34,511 bases of DNA, from positions 1-34,511 of the forward strand of contig JAKLJP010000062.1 in the NCBI GenBank assembly GCA_023151115.1, written 5' to 3'. Below are positions 16,033-23,958 of this stretch, one piece after another. Position 1 is the stretch's first letter, and each line of letters begins with the position of its first letter. The notes below the pieces were generated by a model. It saw only the letters and a list, made by a program, of their open reading frames with translations, had not been told where the DNA came from and did not search any database. The position numbers and the translations under genes are program-made. Source of the DNA: Anaerolineae bacterium (GTDB lineage: Bacteria; Chloroflexota; Anaerolineae; 4572-78; J111).

Positions 16033-16596
16033 GTGACGGAAAAAGAAAAGATGCTGGCCGGGGAAGTCTACAACTGCCTGGATGCAGAACTGGCGGCAGA
16101 ACGCCAGCTGGCCAAAGCGCGAGTCCACGCCTTTAACACCGCGACGGAGGTGAATGAACAGCAAGCCATTCTGCAAACCTTATTAGGCCGGATGGGCCAA
16201 AATGTGGTCATCGAGCCGCCATTCTATTGCAGCTATGGCCGCCACATCTCTATCGGCGATCACAGCTATCTCAATTCTGGCTGTACTATTCTGGATAATA
16301 ACGAGGTTTGGTTGGGTCGGCATGTCATGGTCGGGCCGTCGGTGCAGATCTACACGGCGGCGCACGCCTTGTCCCCTGCTGCCCGAAACAAGGGATTGGA
16401 GACGGCCAAAAAGATTGTTATCAAGGATAATGTCTGGATTGGCGGTGGGGCCATTATCTTACCGGGTGTAGTAATCGAGGAGAACGCCGTGATCGGCGCG
16501 GGAGCGGTGGTAACCCGGAATGTGGCAGCCAATACGTTGGTCGCCGGTAATCCGGCCAGGGTAATCAGAATAATTTTAACCGAGTTCAATAGCTAA
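16033..16596 (+). CDS. maa: Maltose O-acetyltransferase-type sugar acetyltransferase
   Basis: A 187-residue left-handed beta-helix acetyltransferase of the Maa/NodL/LacA group, which transfers acetyl from acetyl-CoA to a sugar hydroxyl. The family N-terminal domain begins at the initiator (TEKEKMLAGEVYN), followed by hexapeptide repeats from about residue 70, the YTAAHAL segment with the catalytic histidine, and the GGGAIILPGV and GAGAVVTRNV turns. I chose the GTG at 16033 because AAGGAGG lies 8 nt upstream, and the family N-terminus starts exactly there. The 55 codons open upstream come from a dispersed repeat. The reading frame is probably the only gene of its transcript. Confidence 0.88.
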   Translation: MTEKEKMLAGEVYNCLDAELAAERQLAKARVHAFNTATEVNEQQAILQTLLGRMGQNVVIEPPFYCSYGRHISIGDHSYLNSGCTILDNNEVWLGRHVMVGPSVQIYTAAHALSPAARNKGLETAKKIVIKDNVWIGGGAIILPGVVIEENAVIGAGAVVTRNVAANTLVAGNPARVIRIILTEFNS

Positions 16597-16633
16597 TAGA
16601 CAAATCACTTAAAAGTCATACTATCATTGTAGC

Positions 16634-16680
16634 AGCGACGGCTTCCACGCCGTCGCTTGGCCGGGCGTGGGAGCCCGGCC
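16634..16680. repeat. Tandem GC-rich hairpins with complementary loops
   Basis: Two perfect hairpins side by side: a 9-bp stem 16634-16642/16649-16657 with loop TTCCAC, and an 8-bp stem 16659-16666/16673-16680 with loop GTGGGA. The two 6-nt loops could pair with each other apart from one G-T. They lie between convergent genes and carry no T-run. Confidence 0.75.
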
Positions 16681-16781
16681 CGCCAAAAGATTGTACGATG
16701 TTTATCTGCTTTATCGCTTACCTCTTTCTAATGAAGGCTAATGAGACTATAATGAACTGGTCGCAATGAAAATCAAGGCTC

Positions 16782-17012
16782 TTACTTGTTTTTCCAATTT
16801 TTGAACACTTGCAGAAGTTCATCCCTGGTTTGGGGAGGCAGTGTCTCTTGGGTCAGTTTGCCCAGGGTGCGGATGGTCTGCTGCATTTGTTTGAGGTAGT
16901 TCTGGCAGCCGGAACACGTCCCCAAATGGGCCTCAAACCGCGCCCGCTCCGGCTCCGGCAAGGTTCCTTCAAAATATTCGGTTACAAGTTCGACTAACTC
17001 TTTACAATCCAT
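16782..17012 (-). CDS. Anti-sigma factor, zinc-binding (ZAS/zf-HC2)
   Basis: A 76-residue protein that is essentially a bare zinc anti-sigma domain. The HxxxCxxC motif reads HLGTCSGC (residues ~29-36), with an additional C3 near the N-terminus. A short helical C-terminus follows, and there is no membrane segment. It would bind and hold the ECF sigma factor encoded 9 nt upstream, probably with translational coupling. It is clearly homologous to the second anti-sigma gene at 17885-18178. Confidence 0.87.
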   Translation of the reverse strand: MDCKELVELVTEYFEGTLPEPERARFEAHLGTCSGCQNYLKQMQQTIRTLGKLTQETLPPQTRDELLQVFKNWKNK

Positions 17013-17021
17013 ACATGTAGC

Positions 17022-17792
17022 TCAATTAAAATAAGTTTCCAATGCCTGCCGGACTTTCGACCGCGCTCGATGCAGCAGGACGCGTTGATTGGCCTCGCTA
17101 ATAGCCAGCACCGCGCAAACTTCGCCGGAACTCCAGCCCTCAATATCGCGCAGGGTAATCACCTCGCGCTGACTGGGCGGGAGAGTATCAATGGCCGCCA
17201 GGATATGAGCTTTGGTTTCCTGAGAGAGAAAGTGCTGCTCCGGAATGTCGTCCCAACTGGCCGGACTGACGGCCCAATGGCCGGGCCAGTTGGGGTCATC
17301 CGGTGGACGAAACCGGCTGGGGTCCACCGCAGGCTCGTCTGCCTCCGTATCGGGGCTGGTCCAATCAGAAAAGGGGATGCTGCGCGCTTCGCGCTGCCCC
17401 CGTGTTTTGGCTCGATTGGTTAAAATGCGAAAAATCCAGGTTTTGAGCGAGGAGCGGCCTTCAAAGCGATCAAGCCCTTGCAGCACGCCCAGCCAGGTTT
17501 CCTGGGCTACTTCTTCGGCAACCGCCCGGCTTGAGACGTAAATACAGGCCAGGCGCACTAACGAAGCATGGTATTGATCCAATAATGAGGCAAAGGCGGC
17601 CTCATCGCCGGCCCGTAATGCTTCAACCAGGTGCAACTCATCGGAGGTGGCCGGAATAAAATTATCATTTTGCAGCTCGGATATGGTCACGTTGGCAAGA
17701 CCTGTGCTAGGTTCAACCGCTTTGACAAGCAAAGGATACTGCAAGATGATAACCCTGTCAAGCGCCACTTTGGAGTTGTCGGTGTGGTTCAA
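17022..17792 (-). CDS. ECF-type RNA polymerase sigma factor
   Basis: A 256-residue extracytoplasmic-function sigma factor. Region 2 spans roughly residues 66-135 (LLDQYHASLVRLAC, then the EEVAQETWLGVLQGLDRF and TWIFRILTNRAK signatures). Region 4 spans about 193-250 (LPPSQREVITLRDIEGWSSGEVCAVL, split here for description), ending in the LLHRARSKVRQAL helix. A ~50-residue acidic/proline linker separates them. The N-terminal ~50 residues precede region 2 and are unlike typical short ECF starts, so initiation may be further downstream than the ATG at 17790-17792. It is flanked by two anti-sigma genes on the same strand. Confidence 0.88.
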   Translation of the reverse strand: MNHTDNSKVALDRVIILQYPLLVKAVEPSTGLANVTISELQNDNFIPATSDELHLVEALRAGDEAAFASLLDQYHASLVRLACIYVSSRAVAEEVAQETWLGVLQGLDRFEGRSSLKTWIFRILTNRAKTRGQREARSIPFSDWTSPDTEADEPAVDPSRFRPPDDPNWPGHWAVSPASWDDIPEQHFLSQETKAHILAAIDTLPPSQREVITLRDIEGWSSGEVCAVLAISEANQRVLLHRARSKVRQALETYFN

Positions 17793-17824
17793 GTTAGATT
17801 GGCACTTTTTATTGGGTAAAACGT

Positions 17825-17877
17825 AAAGCGTAAAACGTAACGGTGGATTGTCGGTAAATCATTACGTTTTACGTTTT
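17825..17877. repeat. AAAACGTAA inverted repeat
   Basis: 16-bp arms (17825-17840 with 17862-17877, one mismatch) of AACGTAA units, with an extra AAACGT copy on the left. In transcription order it starts 7 nt after the stop of the upstream anti-sigma gene and ends before the sigma gene, so it sits inside the putative operon. Confidence 0.7.
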
Positions 17878-17884
17878 ATAAATG

Positions 17885-18178
17885 TTAATCTAACGTACCG
17901 GATTTCTGAACCACACCGGGTTGTCCTAAAATACCCTGTTTTTGCCAAGCCTGAAACAATTGCAGCAGTTCTCCCTGCTCCTCGGTTGAAATAGTTTTGT
18001 CTACCAGGCGGCGCAGAGTTTGGAGGGTACAACGCATCTGAGCGACGTAAATGTTGCAGTCGGGGCAGGCGTCGAGGTGCTGATTGAATTTGCTTTCTAT
18101 TTCCGGCAGCAGCGCTGCTTCCAAATAATCGGTCACCAGTTCGACCGCTTCTTGACAGGTGAGTTTGCGAGAAGTCAT
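17885..18178 (-). CDS. Second anti-sigma factor, zinc-binding (ZAS/zf-HC2)
   Basis: A 97-residue zinc anti-sigma protein with HLDACPDC as the HxxxCxxC motif (residues ~34-41) and a cysteine near the N-terminus. It aligns over its whole core with the protein encoded at 16782-17012 (LVELVTDY/LVTEYFEG start, LQTLRRL/IRTLGKL middle, ELLQLFQAW/ELLQVFKNW end) and has a longer C-terminus. AAGGAAC precedes the ATG by about 9 nt. It lies 92 nt upstream of the sigma gene on the same strand. No second sigma gene is nearby, so it either shares the one partner or has one elsewhere. Confidence 0.84.
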   Translation of the reverse strand: MTSRKLTCQEAVELVTDYLEAALLPEIESKFNQHLDACPDCNIYVAQMRCTLQTLRRLVDKTISTEEQGELLQLFQAWQKQGILGQPGVVQKSGTLD

Positions 18179-18345
18179 GCTTGTTGTTCCTTAAGCCAAC
18201 GACCAGGTCTATAGCATGGACCGTGTTGATAATTAGTCCCGGCAAACTCAAAAACGTTACAGCGCCACTCAGATAGGCTGTTCCTTATCGCTTGCTACAA
18301 GGGGCTTTTCCCAGTAAAAGGACGAAAATATCTTTGCTGACTCAC

Positions 18346-18374
18346 TTGCCAGTTAATTAACTGTCGGGTATAAT
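18346..18374 (+). promoter_or_regulatory. Sigma-70 promoter of the LacI-type gene
   Basis: TTGCCA (18346-18351), a 17-nt spacer and TATAAT (18369-18374). It lies 70 nt before the ATG of the repressor gene. Two perfect GTTAATTAAC palindromes (18352-18361 and 18384-18393), 32 bp apart, bracket the -10 region. Confidence 0.72.
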
Positions 18375-18386
18375 TCTAATAATGTT

Positions 18387-18397
18387 AATTAACGTAA
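18387..18397 (+). promoter_or_regulatory. Candidate LacI-family operator (repressor gene)
   Basis: AATTAACGTAA lies just downstream of the predicted start point. The first nine bases are shared with the element at 19659-19670 in the MFS promoter, and both have a central CG as LacI-family operators usually do. Sharing between two promoters at nearly the same position argues for repressor binding and autoregulation. Confidence 0.5.
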
Positions 18398-18443
18398 TTT
18401 CTTGCCATCTCAATGGCGAAACCAACAGCTACAGGTGATTGCC

Positions 18444-19460
18444 ATGGAAACCCGAACGAACAAACGGCCGACCATCGCCGATGTGGCCCAGGCAGCTGGC
18501 GTCTCACTGATGACTGTCTCGCGAGTGATGAACAACAAGCCGGGGGTAGGCGAGGAGTTACGCCAGCAGATCCAGGCCCTGGCAGATGAGATGGGCTACC
18601 GTCCGAGCCAGATTGCGCGGGGATTGGTTACCCGCCAAAGTACCATGGTGGGCCTGGTTGTGCCAACTGTTAGTAACCAGTTTTTTGCCGCTATCGTCCG
18701 TGGGGCCGAGGATATGGCTTACGAGAACGGCTATACCATGGTGCTCATGAATACTACCGACGATTTGGATCGAGAAATTGCCGCCCTGGACTCGCTCTGG
18801 CAGAATGAGATAACTGCCGTAATTCTTTGTAGCTCGCGTCTGTCTCCCGATGATCTGGAAGCCAGCATTACCCGCTTTCCGGCAGCCGTCCTTATCAACC
18901 GGGTGCTAAGTACCCCCCGGCCCCATATTGCCACCCTCAACGTTAACGATACCCTAGGCGCTCAATTGGCCGTTGAGCACTTCATCCGCAGTGGGCGGCA
19001 ACGTATCGCTATCCTGGCCGGTCCGGTTTACTCCATTTCCGGGCATCGGCGTTTAGATGGTTACCGGGCCGGGTTAGCCGCCGCCAACATCCAGTTTGAC
19101 CCGCTGCTGTTGGAACATAGTGAGCCGAATTTTGAGGGAGGTTATACTGCTGCCGCTGCTCTTTTAGCCCGCAGACCCAAAGTAGAGGCGATTTTTGCTT
19201 ATAATGACCTGGTGGCGATAGGCGCAATGCAGGCTTGCCAGGAGCATGGCAAAAGTATTCCTGCCGATATTGCCGTGATCGGTTTTGATGATCTTCCCCT
19301 GGCAACCATAGTCCGGCCCACCTTGAGCACTTTGCATGTTGATCTGAATGCGTTGGGCCGGACAGCCATGCGCATGGCCCTTGAGTTAATTGACTCCCCC
19401 GGAGATACCACCGCCGCCCTCCAGGTTGACCCGGAGTTGATTTTGCGGGAGTCTACCTGA
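18444..19460 (+). CDS. LacI-family transcriptional repressor
   Basis: A 338-residue repressor. The N-terminal helix-turn-helix is canonical (TIADVAQAAGVSLMTVSRVM, residues ~8-27), followed by the hinge around GYRPSQIARGL and a periplasmic-binding-protein-like effector domain starting at MVGLVVPTVSN. The ATG at 18444 has AGGTGA upstream; a TTG 14 codons earlier lacks a binding site. The gene is followed by an intrinsic terminator and then by the glucuronide transport and cleavage genes, whose promoter carries a matching operator. Likely inducer: a glucuronide or an intermediate of hexuronate breakdown (inference from the neighbours). Confidence 0.9.
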   Translation: METRTNKRPTIADVAQAAGVSLMTVSRVMNNKPGVGEELRQQIQALADEMGYRPSQIARGLVTRQSTMVGLVVPTVSNQFFAAIVRGAEDMAYENGYTMVLMNTTDDLDREIAALDSLWQNEITAVILCSSRLSPDDLEASITRFPAAVLINRVLSTPRPHIATLNVNDTLGAQLAVEHFIRSGRQRIAILAGPVYSISGHRRLDGYRAGLAAANIQFDPLLLEHSEPNFEGGYTAAAALLARRPKVEAIFAYNDLVAIGAMQACQEHGKSIPADIAVIGFDDLPLATIVRPTLSTLHVDLNALGRTAMRMALELIDSPGDTTAALQVDPELILREST

Positions 19461-19490
19461 TAGTGTTGGCTTTAATATCGTTCGGAAGCT

Positions 19491-19530
19491 AAAGTGGTTG
19501 GAGCCTGTGAAACTCCGGCCACTTTTTGTT
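19491..19530 (+). terminator. Rho-independent terminator after the repressor gene
   Basis: A 13-bp stem (19491-19503 with 19513-19525, two G-T pairs) and a 9-nt loop, followed by a T-rich tail. It lies 30 nt after the repressor stop codon, separating the repressor from the glucuronide operon. The gap 19461-19764 holds this terminator, a promoter and an operator. Confidence 0.75.
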
Positions 19531-19627
19531 TATAGACCTCAAAGCTATGTGGCGTGAAAACCTTTGAGATCTGCGTAAATAGAATACCCCACTGCAAAAC
19601 GAATTTAAAACAATTCAAAATTACCTC

Positions 19628-19656
19628 TTGACAAACGATAAAAAGTGTGCTATAGT
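19628..19656 (+). promoter_or_regulatory. Sigma-70 promoter of the glucuronide operon
   Basis: TTGACA (19628-19633), a 17-nt spacer and TATAGT (19651-19656), close to consensus. It lies 109 nt before the MFS start codon. The leader is long and A/T-rich. Confidence 0.8.
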
Positions 19657-19658
19657 CG

Positions 19659-19670
19659 AATTAACGTTAA
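19659..19670 (+). promoter_or_regulatory. Candidate LacI-family operator (glucuronide operon)
   Basis: AATTAACGTTAA contains the perfect 10-bp palindrome TTAACGTTAA with a central CG. It overlaps the predicted transcription start, so bound repressor would block initiation. It shares AATTAACGT with 18387-18395. Confidence 0.6.
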
Positions 19671-19764
19671 CGATAACTTAAATAGTCATATTTATGATTA
19701 TTTAAGATAAAACTAACGTGCACAATAAACGATCTGATTTATTAACTTAATAAGGAGGTTCACA

Positions 19765-21066
19765 ATGAGCGAAGTTGCATCCATTCAATTGTCGGTAGCA
19801 CCGGAGACCAGGGCAGACACTGGCCGGAAAGGGCGATGGGGGTCACTGTTTGCCATGGCCTTTGCCTTTATCAGTGATAACACCGAAGGCGGTCTGGTCA
19901 ACACCCTGTTCCCTGTTATCCGCCAATCTTTGGGCCTGGGCGTCGAAGCTTTGGGCGTCATGTCGAGCATCAGCCGGTTCGCCCGGATGATCTTTGGCCC
20001 GCTCTGGTCTATGCTGGCCGACAAGTACGGGCGGAAGCGTGTGCTAATCTTTGTCACCGGCATCTGGGGCCTTTGGACGGCCGCGGCCGGTTTAGCCCAG
20101 GATTACACCCAACTGCTCATTCTGTACTCCATTGGCGTCCTCGGTACGGTGGCCGGCGAACCTATCTCCAACGGGTTGCTGGCCGACCTTTTTGATGAAG
20201 AGGAGCGCGGCAAGGCTTACGGAGCCATCCGTACCATCGGTTCGGGCGGCGGCCTGCTCCTGACGCCGCTCATCGGCCAACTGGCCAATGTTGAGAATGG
20301 CTGGCGTTACGGCATGTACATTATGGGAGCCATCAGCTTTCTTAGCGGCATGTTAATCCTGTTCCTGGTTAAGGAACCCAAACGCCAAACCGCCACCGAT
20401 GAAGCCGAACTTGGTAAGTTTAAGCTGTCGGAAATCATCACCCTGGCCAAGACGCCTACGGTGCTTTTGTTGGCCGGTAACCTGCTGTTCATTACCAGCC
20501 TGGTCTTGTTCTCCTTCTTTGTTACCTATTATGTAGATGTGCGCGGTTGGCAAACCGCCGACGCCGCCATCCTGTACACAGTCTTCATGGCCGGTTTTGC
20601 CATCAGCTCCTTCTTGGGCGGGCTGTTGGGCGACTGGTTCGATAAACGCTTTGGCCCCAAAGGCCGCATTATACTGATGCAGCTCTACTTAGTCGCCTTC
20701 GCGGTCATGTCCTATGTAGCGATGCAAATTGACTGGGGACACGGCTTCGCCCTCTATGCTGTCCTCTTCTTATTCGGCCTGATCGGCTCGATCGGTTTCT
20801 CCGGCGTAGTGCTGCCGATGGTCTCGGCGGTGGTGCCGCCTCAACTCTCAGCCACAGCCTTTGCCCTGCTGTTCTCGCTGGTGCAAGGTCTCATCTCGGC
20901 CCTGATGTCGTTGGGGCTGGGCTACCTGGCCAAAGCCTATGGCCTGCAAACAGTCATGTTCTGGTTGGTGACGGTTCCCTACGCGGTCAACGCCCTCTAT
21001 TGGTTCTTGTTCTACCGCACTTATCCCCAAGATGTGGCCGCGCAGCAAGCCCGGCAGATTGCGTGA
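19765..21066 (+). CDS. Major facilitator superfamily transporter, probable glucuronide/hexuronate carrier
   Basis: A 433-residue MFS protein with about 12 membrane segments and an MFS signature after helix 2 (SMLADKYGRKRVLIFVTG). AAGGAGG lies 7 nt before the ATG. It is the first gene after a strong promoter with a LacI-type operator, and beta-glucuronidase follows 125 nt downstream, with a fructuronate-reductase-like SDR overlapping it. By that context it should import glucuronides or free hexuronates. The sequence alone does not prove the substrate; it is not an obvious GPH-family (UidB) symporter. Confidence 0.85.
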   Translation: MSEVASIQLSVAPETRADTGRKGRWGSLFAMAFAFISDNTEGGLVNTLFPVIRQSLGLGVEALGVMSSISRFARMIFGPLWSMLADKYGRKRVLIFVTGIWGLWTAAAGLAQDYTQLLILYSIGVLGTVAGEPISNGLLADLFDEEERGKAYGAIRTIGSGGGLLLTPLIGQLANVENGWRYGMYIMGAISFLSGMLILFLVKEPKRQTATDEAELGKFKLSEIITLAKTPTVLLLAGNLLFITSLVLFSFFVTYYVDVRGWQTADAAILYTVFMAGFAISSFLGGLLGDWFDKRFGPKGRIILMQLYLVAFAVMSYVAMQIDWGHGFALYAVLFLFGLIGSIGFSGVVLPMVSAVVPPQLSATAFALLFSLVQGLISALMSLGLGYLAKAYGLQTVMFWLVTVPYAVNALYWFLFYRTYPQDVAAQQARQIA

Positions 21067-21106
21067 CAAACTATTTTACTCCACAAAAGTTGAGCTTAAA
21101 TAAAAA

Positions 21107-21173
21107 CCCCTCACCCCCGTCGCTGACGCGACTCCCCTCTCCCTTTTTTAGGGAGAGAGGTTAGGGGTGAGGG
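21107..21173. repeat. Palindromic repeat, family A (long copy)
   Basis: Outer arms CCCCTCACCCC (21107-21117) and GGGGTGAGGG (21164-21173), and inner arms CTCTCCC/GGGAGAG around 21137-21157. It begins 41 nt after the MFS stop, inside the putative operon, and ends 18 nt before the uidA start codon. Confidence 0.72.
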
Positions 21174-21191
21174 TAATTCAGGAGATAACCC

Positions 21192-22991
21192 ATGCTTTAC
21201 CCCATTCAAAACAATGTTCGCAACCGGCTTGATCTCTCCGGTATCTGGGATTTCAAAATTGACCCTGAAGAAGTAGGTGTAAGAAACGGTTGGTTCAACG
21301 GCCTCTCAGAGGCGCGACCCATCGCCGTACCCGGCAGTTGGAACGAGCAGTACGAGGATATTTTTAACTACCTCGACCTGGCCTGGTACGTCAAGCGGAC
21401 CTACATCCCCTCAAGTTGGCGGGGCCAACGGGTCTTCATCCGTGTCGGCTCGGCCTGCTATTATGGCACAGTTTATGTCAATGGTGAAAAGGTTGGCAGC
21501 CACGAGGGTGGACATCTGCCTTTCGCCTTCGAGATCACTAACCTCATCAAGTGGGACGAAGAAAATGTGATCGCTGTCAGCGTTGAGAATACCTTAAAGC
21601 CGACCCGCGTGCCCGCCGGGAATATGAACACCGCCCTCGGCCCCTTTGCCAGCTTTCCCCGCACCACCTATGATTTCTTCCCCTTTGCCGGCATCCACCG
21701 CCCGGTAGTCCTCTACAGTGTCCCGCAGACCTACATCGAAGATGTCACCGTGGTGACAGGTATCAACGGGGCAGAGGGCACGGTCAAGGTCACGGTCCGG
21801 CTGAATGAGCCGGTCACCGCACAGGGAATCGTCACCCTGAGCGGCGGCCCCAAACCGGTGCAGGCCCAGGTGTCGTTCCGGGAGGGGGCGGCCGAGGCCG
21901 TTCTGACCGTCCCCAATGCCCGCTTCTGGTCGCCGGCTGACCCGTACTTGTACGAGCTAACCGTCCAAACCGAGAGCGACCGCTACAGTCTCCAGGTCGG
22001 CATCCGCACCATCGAGGTGCAAGGCAAGCACATCCTGCTCAATGGCCAGCCAGTGCAACTGAACGGCTTTGGCCGCCACGAAGATTTTATTGCCAGCGGC
22101 AAGGGTCTGAACCTGCCCCTGCTGGTCAAAGATTACCAGTTGATGCGCTGGACGGGGGCCAACAGCTACCGCACTTCCCACTACCCCTACAGCGAAGAAG
22201 AAATGCAACTGGCCGACCGCGAAGGTTTCTTGATCATTGACGAGATTCCGGCTGTCAGCCTCCAATTTGAGAATGAAGAAAACGTGGCCGAACGCCTGCG
22301 CATGTGTTTGCAGCAAATTGAGGAACTGATTGCCCGCGACAAGAACCACGCCAGCGTGGTCATGTGGTGCGTGGCCAACGAGCCGATGCCCGCCAGCTTG
22401 AACCTGAGCGCGCTGAGCAGCAACAATGAGGATGATCCGACCGTCACGCGGGGCAAAATTTTTTTGGACACCTTGATGGGCCGCGCCCGCCAGCTTGATC
22501 CCACCCGGCTGGTCAGCCTGGTCACGGTGATGGGCGGCCCCACCTCCTGGATGGAACAGGGCGATGTCGTTTGCATGAACCGCTATTGGGGTTGGTACGT
22601 ACTGGGCGGCGAACTGGATAAGGCTCTGGCCTCGCTGGAGCAGGAACTCGATACGGTTTGGGAGATGTGGCATAAGCCCATCGTCATGACCGAGTTTGGG
22701 GCCGATACCATGGCCGGGATGCACGGCCACCCCAACGTGATGTGGACGGAAGAGTACCAGGCCGACTACATGCGCGGCCACCTCAGCCTGGCCGCCCGCA
22801 AAGATTACGTCGCCGGGATGCAGCTTTGGAACTTTGCCGACTTTGCGGCGGTGCAGAGCATCATGCGGGTGGGTGGTTTGAATATGAAGGGCGTCTTTAC
22901 CCGCACCCGCACGCCCAAAATGGCGGCCCACGTACTGCGCGAGTTTTGGGCGAAAAGGGGAAACAATGGAATTTCTATCCAGTTTGTATAG
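21192..22991 (+). CDS. uidA: Beta-glucuronidase (glycoside hydrolase family 2)
   Basis: A 599-residue GH2 enzyme that hydrolyses beta-D-glucuronides, releasing glucuronate. Domains in order: sugar-binding (~1-180), immunoglobulin-like (~180-280) and TIM barrel (~280-590). It aligns well with E. coli GusA. The catalytic acid/base is E397 (ANEP) and the nucleophile E501 (TEFGADT). The NxK motif, specific to glucuronidases and used to bind the carboxylate, is present as N564 and K566. There is no secretion signal, so it acts in the cytoplasm on imported conjugates. GGAG lies 7 nt before the ATG. The next gene begins inside its last codons. Confidence 0.95.
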   Translation: MLYPIQNNVRNRLDLSGIWDFKIDPEEVGVRNGWFNGLSEARPIAVPGSWNEQYEDIFNYLDLAWYVKRTYIPSSWRGQRVFIRVGSACYYGTVYVNGEKVGSHEGGHLPFAFEITNLIKWDEENVIAVSVENTLKPTRVPAGNMNTALGPFASFPRTTYDFFPFAGIHRPVVLYSVPQTYIEDVTVVTGINGAEGTVKVTVRLNEPVTAQGIVTLSGGPKPVQAQVSFREGAAEAVLTVPNARFWSPADPYLYELTVQTESDRYSLQVGIRTIEVQGKHILLNGQPVQLNGFGRHEDFIASGKGLNLPLLVKDYQLMRWTGANSYRTSHYPYSEEEMQLADREGFLIIDEIPAVSLQFENEENVAERLRMCLQQIEELIARDKNHASVVMWCVANEPMPASLNLSALSSNNEDDPTVTRGKIFLDTLMGRARQLDPTRLVSLVTVMGGPTSWMEQGDVVCMNRYWGWYVLGGELDKALASLEQELDTVWEMWHKPIVMTEFGADTMAGMHGHPNVMWTEEYQADYMRGHLSLAARKDYVAGMQLWNFADFAAVQSIMRVGGLNMKGVFTRTRTPKMAAHVLREFWAKRGNNGISIQFV

Positions 22992-23790
22992 TTTAGAGGG
23001 CCAGGTGGCGGTCATAACCGGCGGCACAGGCGTGTTGGGGGGAATGATGGCGTATGGGTTGGCCCGAGCCGGCGCAAAGGTGGGCATACTGGGCCGCCGC
23101 CGCGAGCAGGCCGAGGCGACAGCGCAGGCCATCGAGGCCGAGGGCGGCGTAGCCCTGCCGCTGGTGGCCGATGTGCTTGACCGCGAACAGCTTCAAGCTG
23201 CCTGTGATATGATTGTAAAACAGTGGGGGCGGCTCGATGTGCTGGTGAACGCAGCCGGCGGCAACCGGCCGGGCGCGACCCTCACACCTGGGCAGTCCTT
23301 TTTCGATCTGCCGGTTGAAAGTATGGGGCAGGTGATCACCCTGAACCTGCACGGCACGTTATTACCCAGCCAGGTTTTTGGCGAAGCTATGGCCCGCATG
23401 GAGCGCGGCTGTATTGTCAACATCTCCTCCATGGCGGCACAGCGGGCCTTGACCCGCGTGGTCGGCTACGGGCTGGCCAAGGCCGCGGTTGAAAACGCCA
23501 CCCGCTGGCTGGCGGTGGAACTGGCCCGCTCTTTTGGGGCGCGCTTGCGGGTCAACGCCATTGCGCCCGGCTTCTTTGTGGGCGATCAAAACCGGGCGCT
23601 GCTGCTCAACGAGGATGGTAGCTTGACCGAGCGCGGCCAGACAATTATTGACCACACTCCGGCCGGCCGTTTTGGCGCGGCAGAGGAGCTGATCAGTACC
23701 CTGATCTGGCTGTGCGGGCCGGGCGCGAGCTTTATTAACGGCGTGGTGGTGCCAGTGGACGGCGGCTTCAGCGCCTTTAGCGGGGTGTAA
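22966..23790 (+). CDS. uxuB: SDR oxidoreductase, probable fructuronate reductase/mannonate dehydrogenase
   Basis: A 274-residue short-chain dehydrogenase. The cofactor motif is TGGTGVLGG (18-26), and the catalytic residues are S154, Y168 and K172 (YGLAK). The SFFDLP segment after NAAGGN is typical of the SDR-type D-mannonate oxidoreductases of hexuronate pathways (the B. subtilis UxuB type). It would reduce D-fructuronate to D-mannonate, two steps below glucuronate. The ATG overlaps the end of uidA by 26 nt, with AAAAGGGG as ribosome binding site inside uidA, so translation is coupled. The isomerase UxaC and dehydratase UxuA are not in this window. Alternative: a gluconate/ketogluconate dehydrogenase of the same subfamily. 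Confidence 0.8.
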   Translation: MEFLSSLYSLEGQVAVITGGTGVLGGMMAYGLARAGAKVGILGRRREQAEATAQAIEAEGGVALPLVADVLDREQLQAACDMIVKQWGRLDVLVNAAGGNRPGATLTPGQSFFDLPVESMGQVITLNLHGTLLPSQVFGEAMARMERGCIVNISSMAAQRALTRVVGYGLAKAAVENATRWLAVELARSFGARLRVNAIAPGFFVGDQNRALLLNEDGSLTERGQTIIDHTPAGRFGAAEELISTLIWLCGPGASFINGVVVPVDGGFSAFSGV

Positions 23791-23915
23791 AAACACCAAT
23801 CATGGGTATAAAAGTATCAGAGAAAAATAGGCATTGACCTGACCAACCTGCTGTAATTAGCTAAAGTTTAGTCAAGCTCACTTGGAAGTTGGGTCTGTCC
23901 CAAATTTTAGGCCGG

Positions 23916-23941
23916 TAGGGGCGATTGGCCAATCGCCCCTA
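23916..23941. repeat. Perfect palindrome (GGGGCGATTGGCCAATCGCCCC core)
   Basis: 26-bp perfect palindrome without a loop (23916-23928 with 23929-23941). It lies between the convergent SDR and MDR genes, 18 nt past the MDR stop codon. There is no T-run, so it is more likely a dispersed element than a terminator. Confidence 0.72.
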
Positions 23942-23958
23942 TGAGATTCCTGGGGGAC

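Noticed and set aside
21957..23132. 391-codon open frame on the - strand
   Set aside because: It is antisense to uidA and the SDR gene, both with complete active sites.
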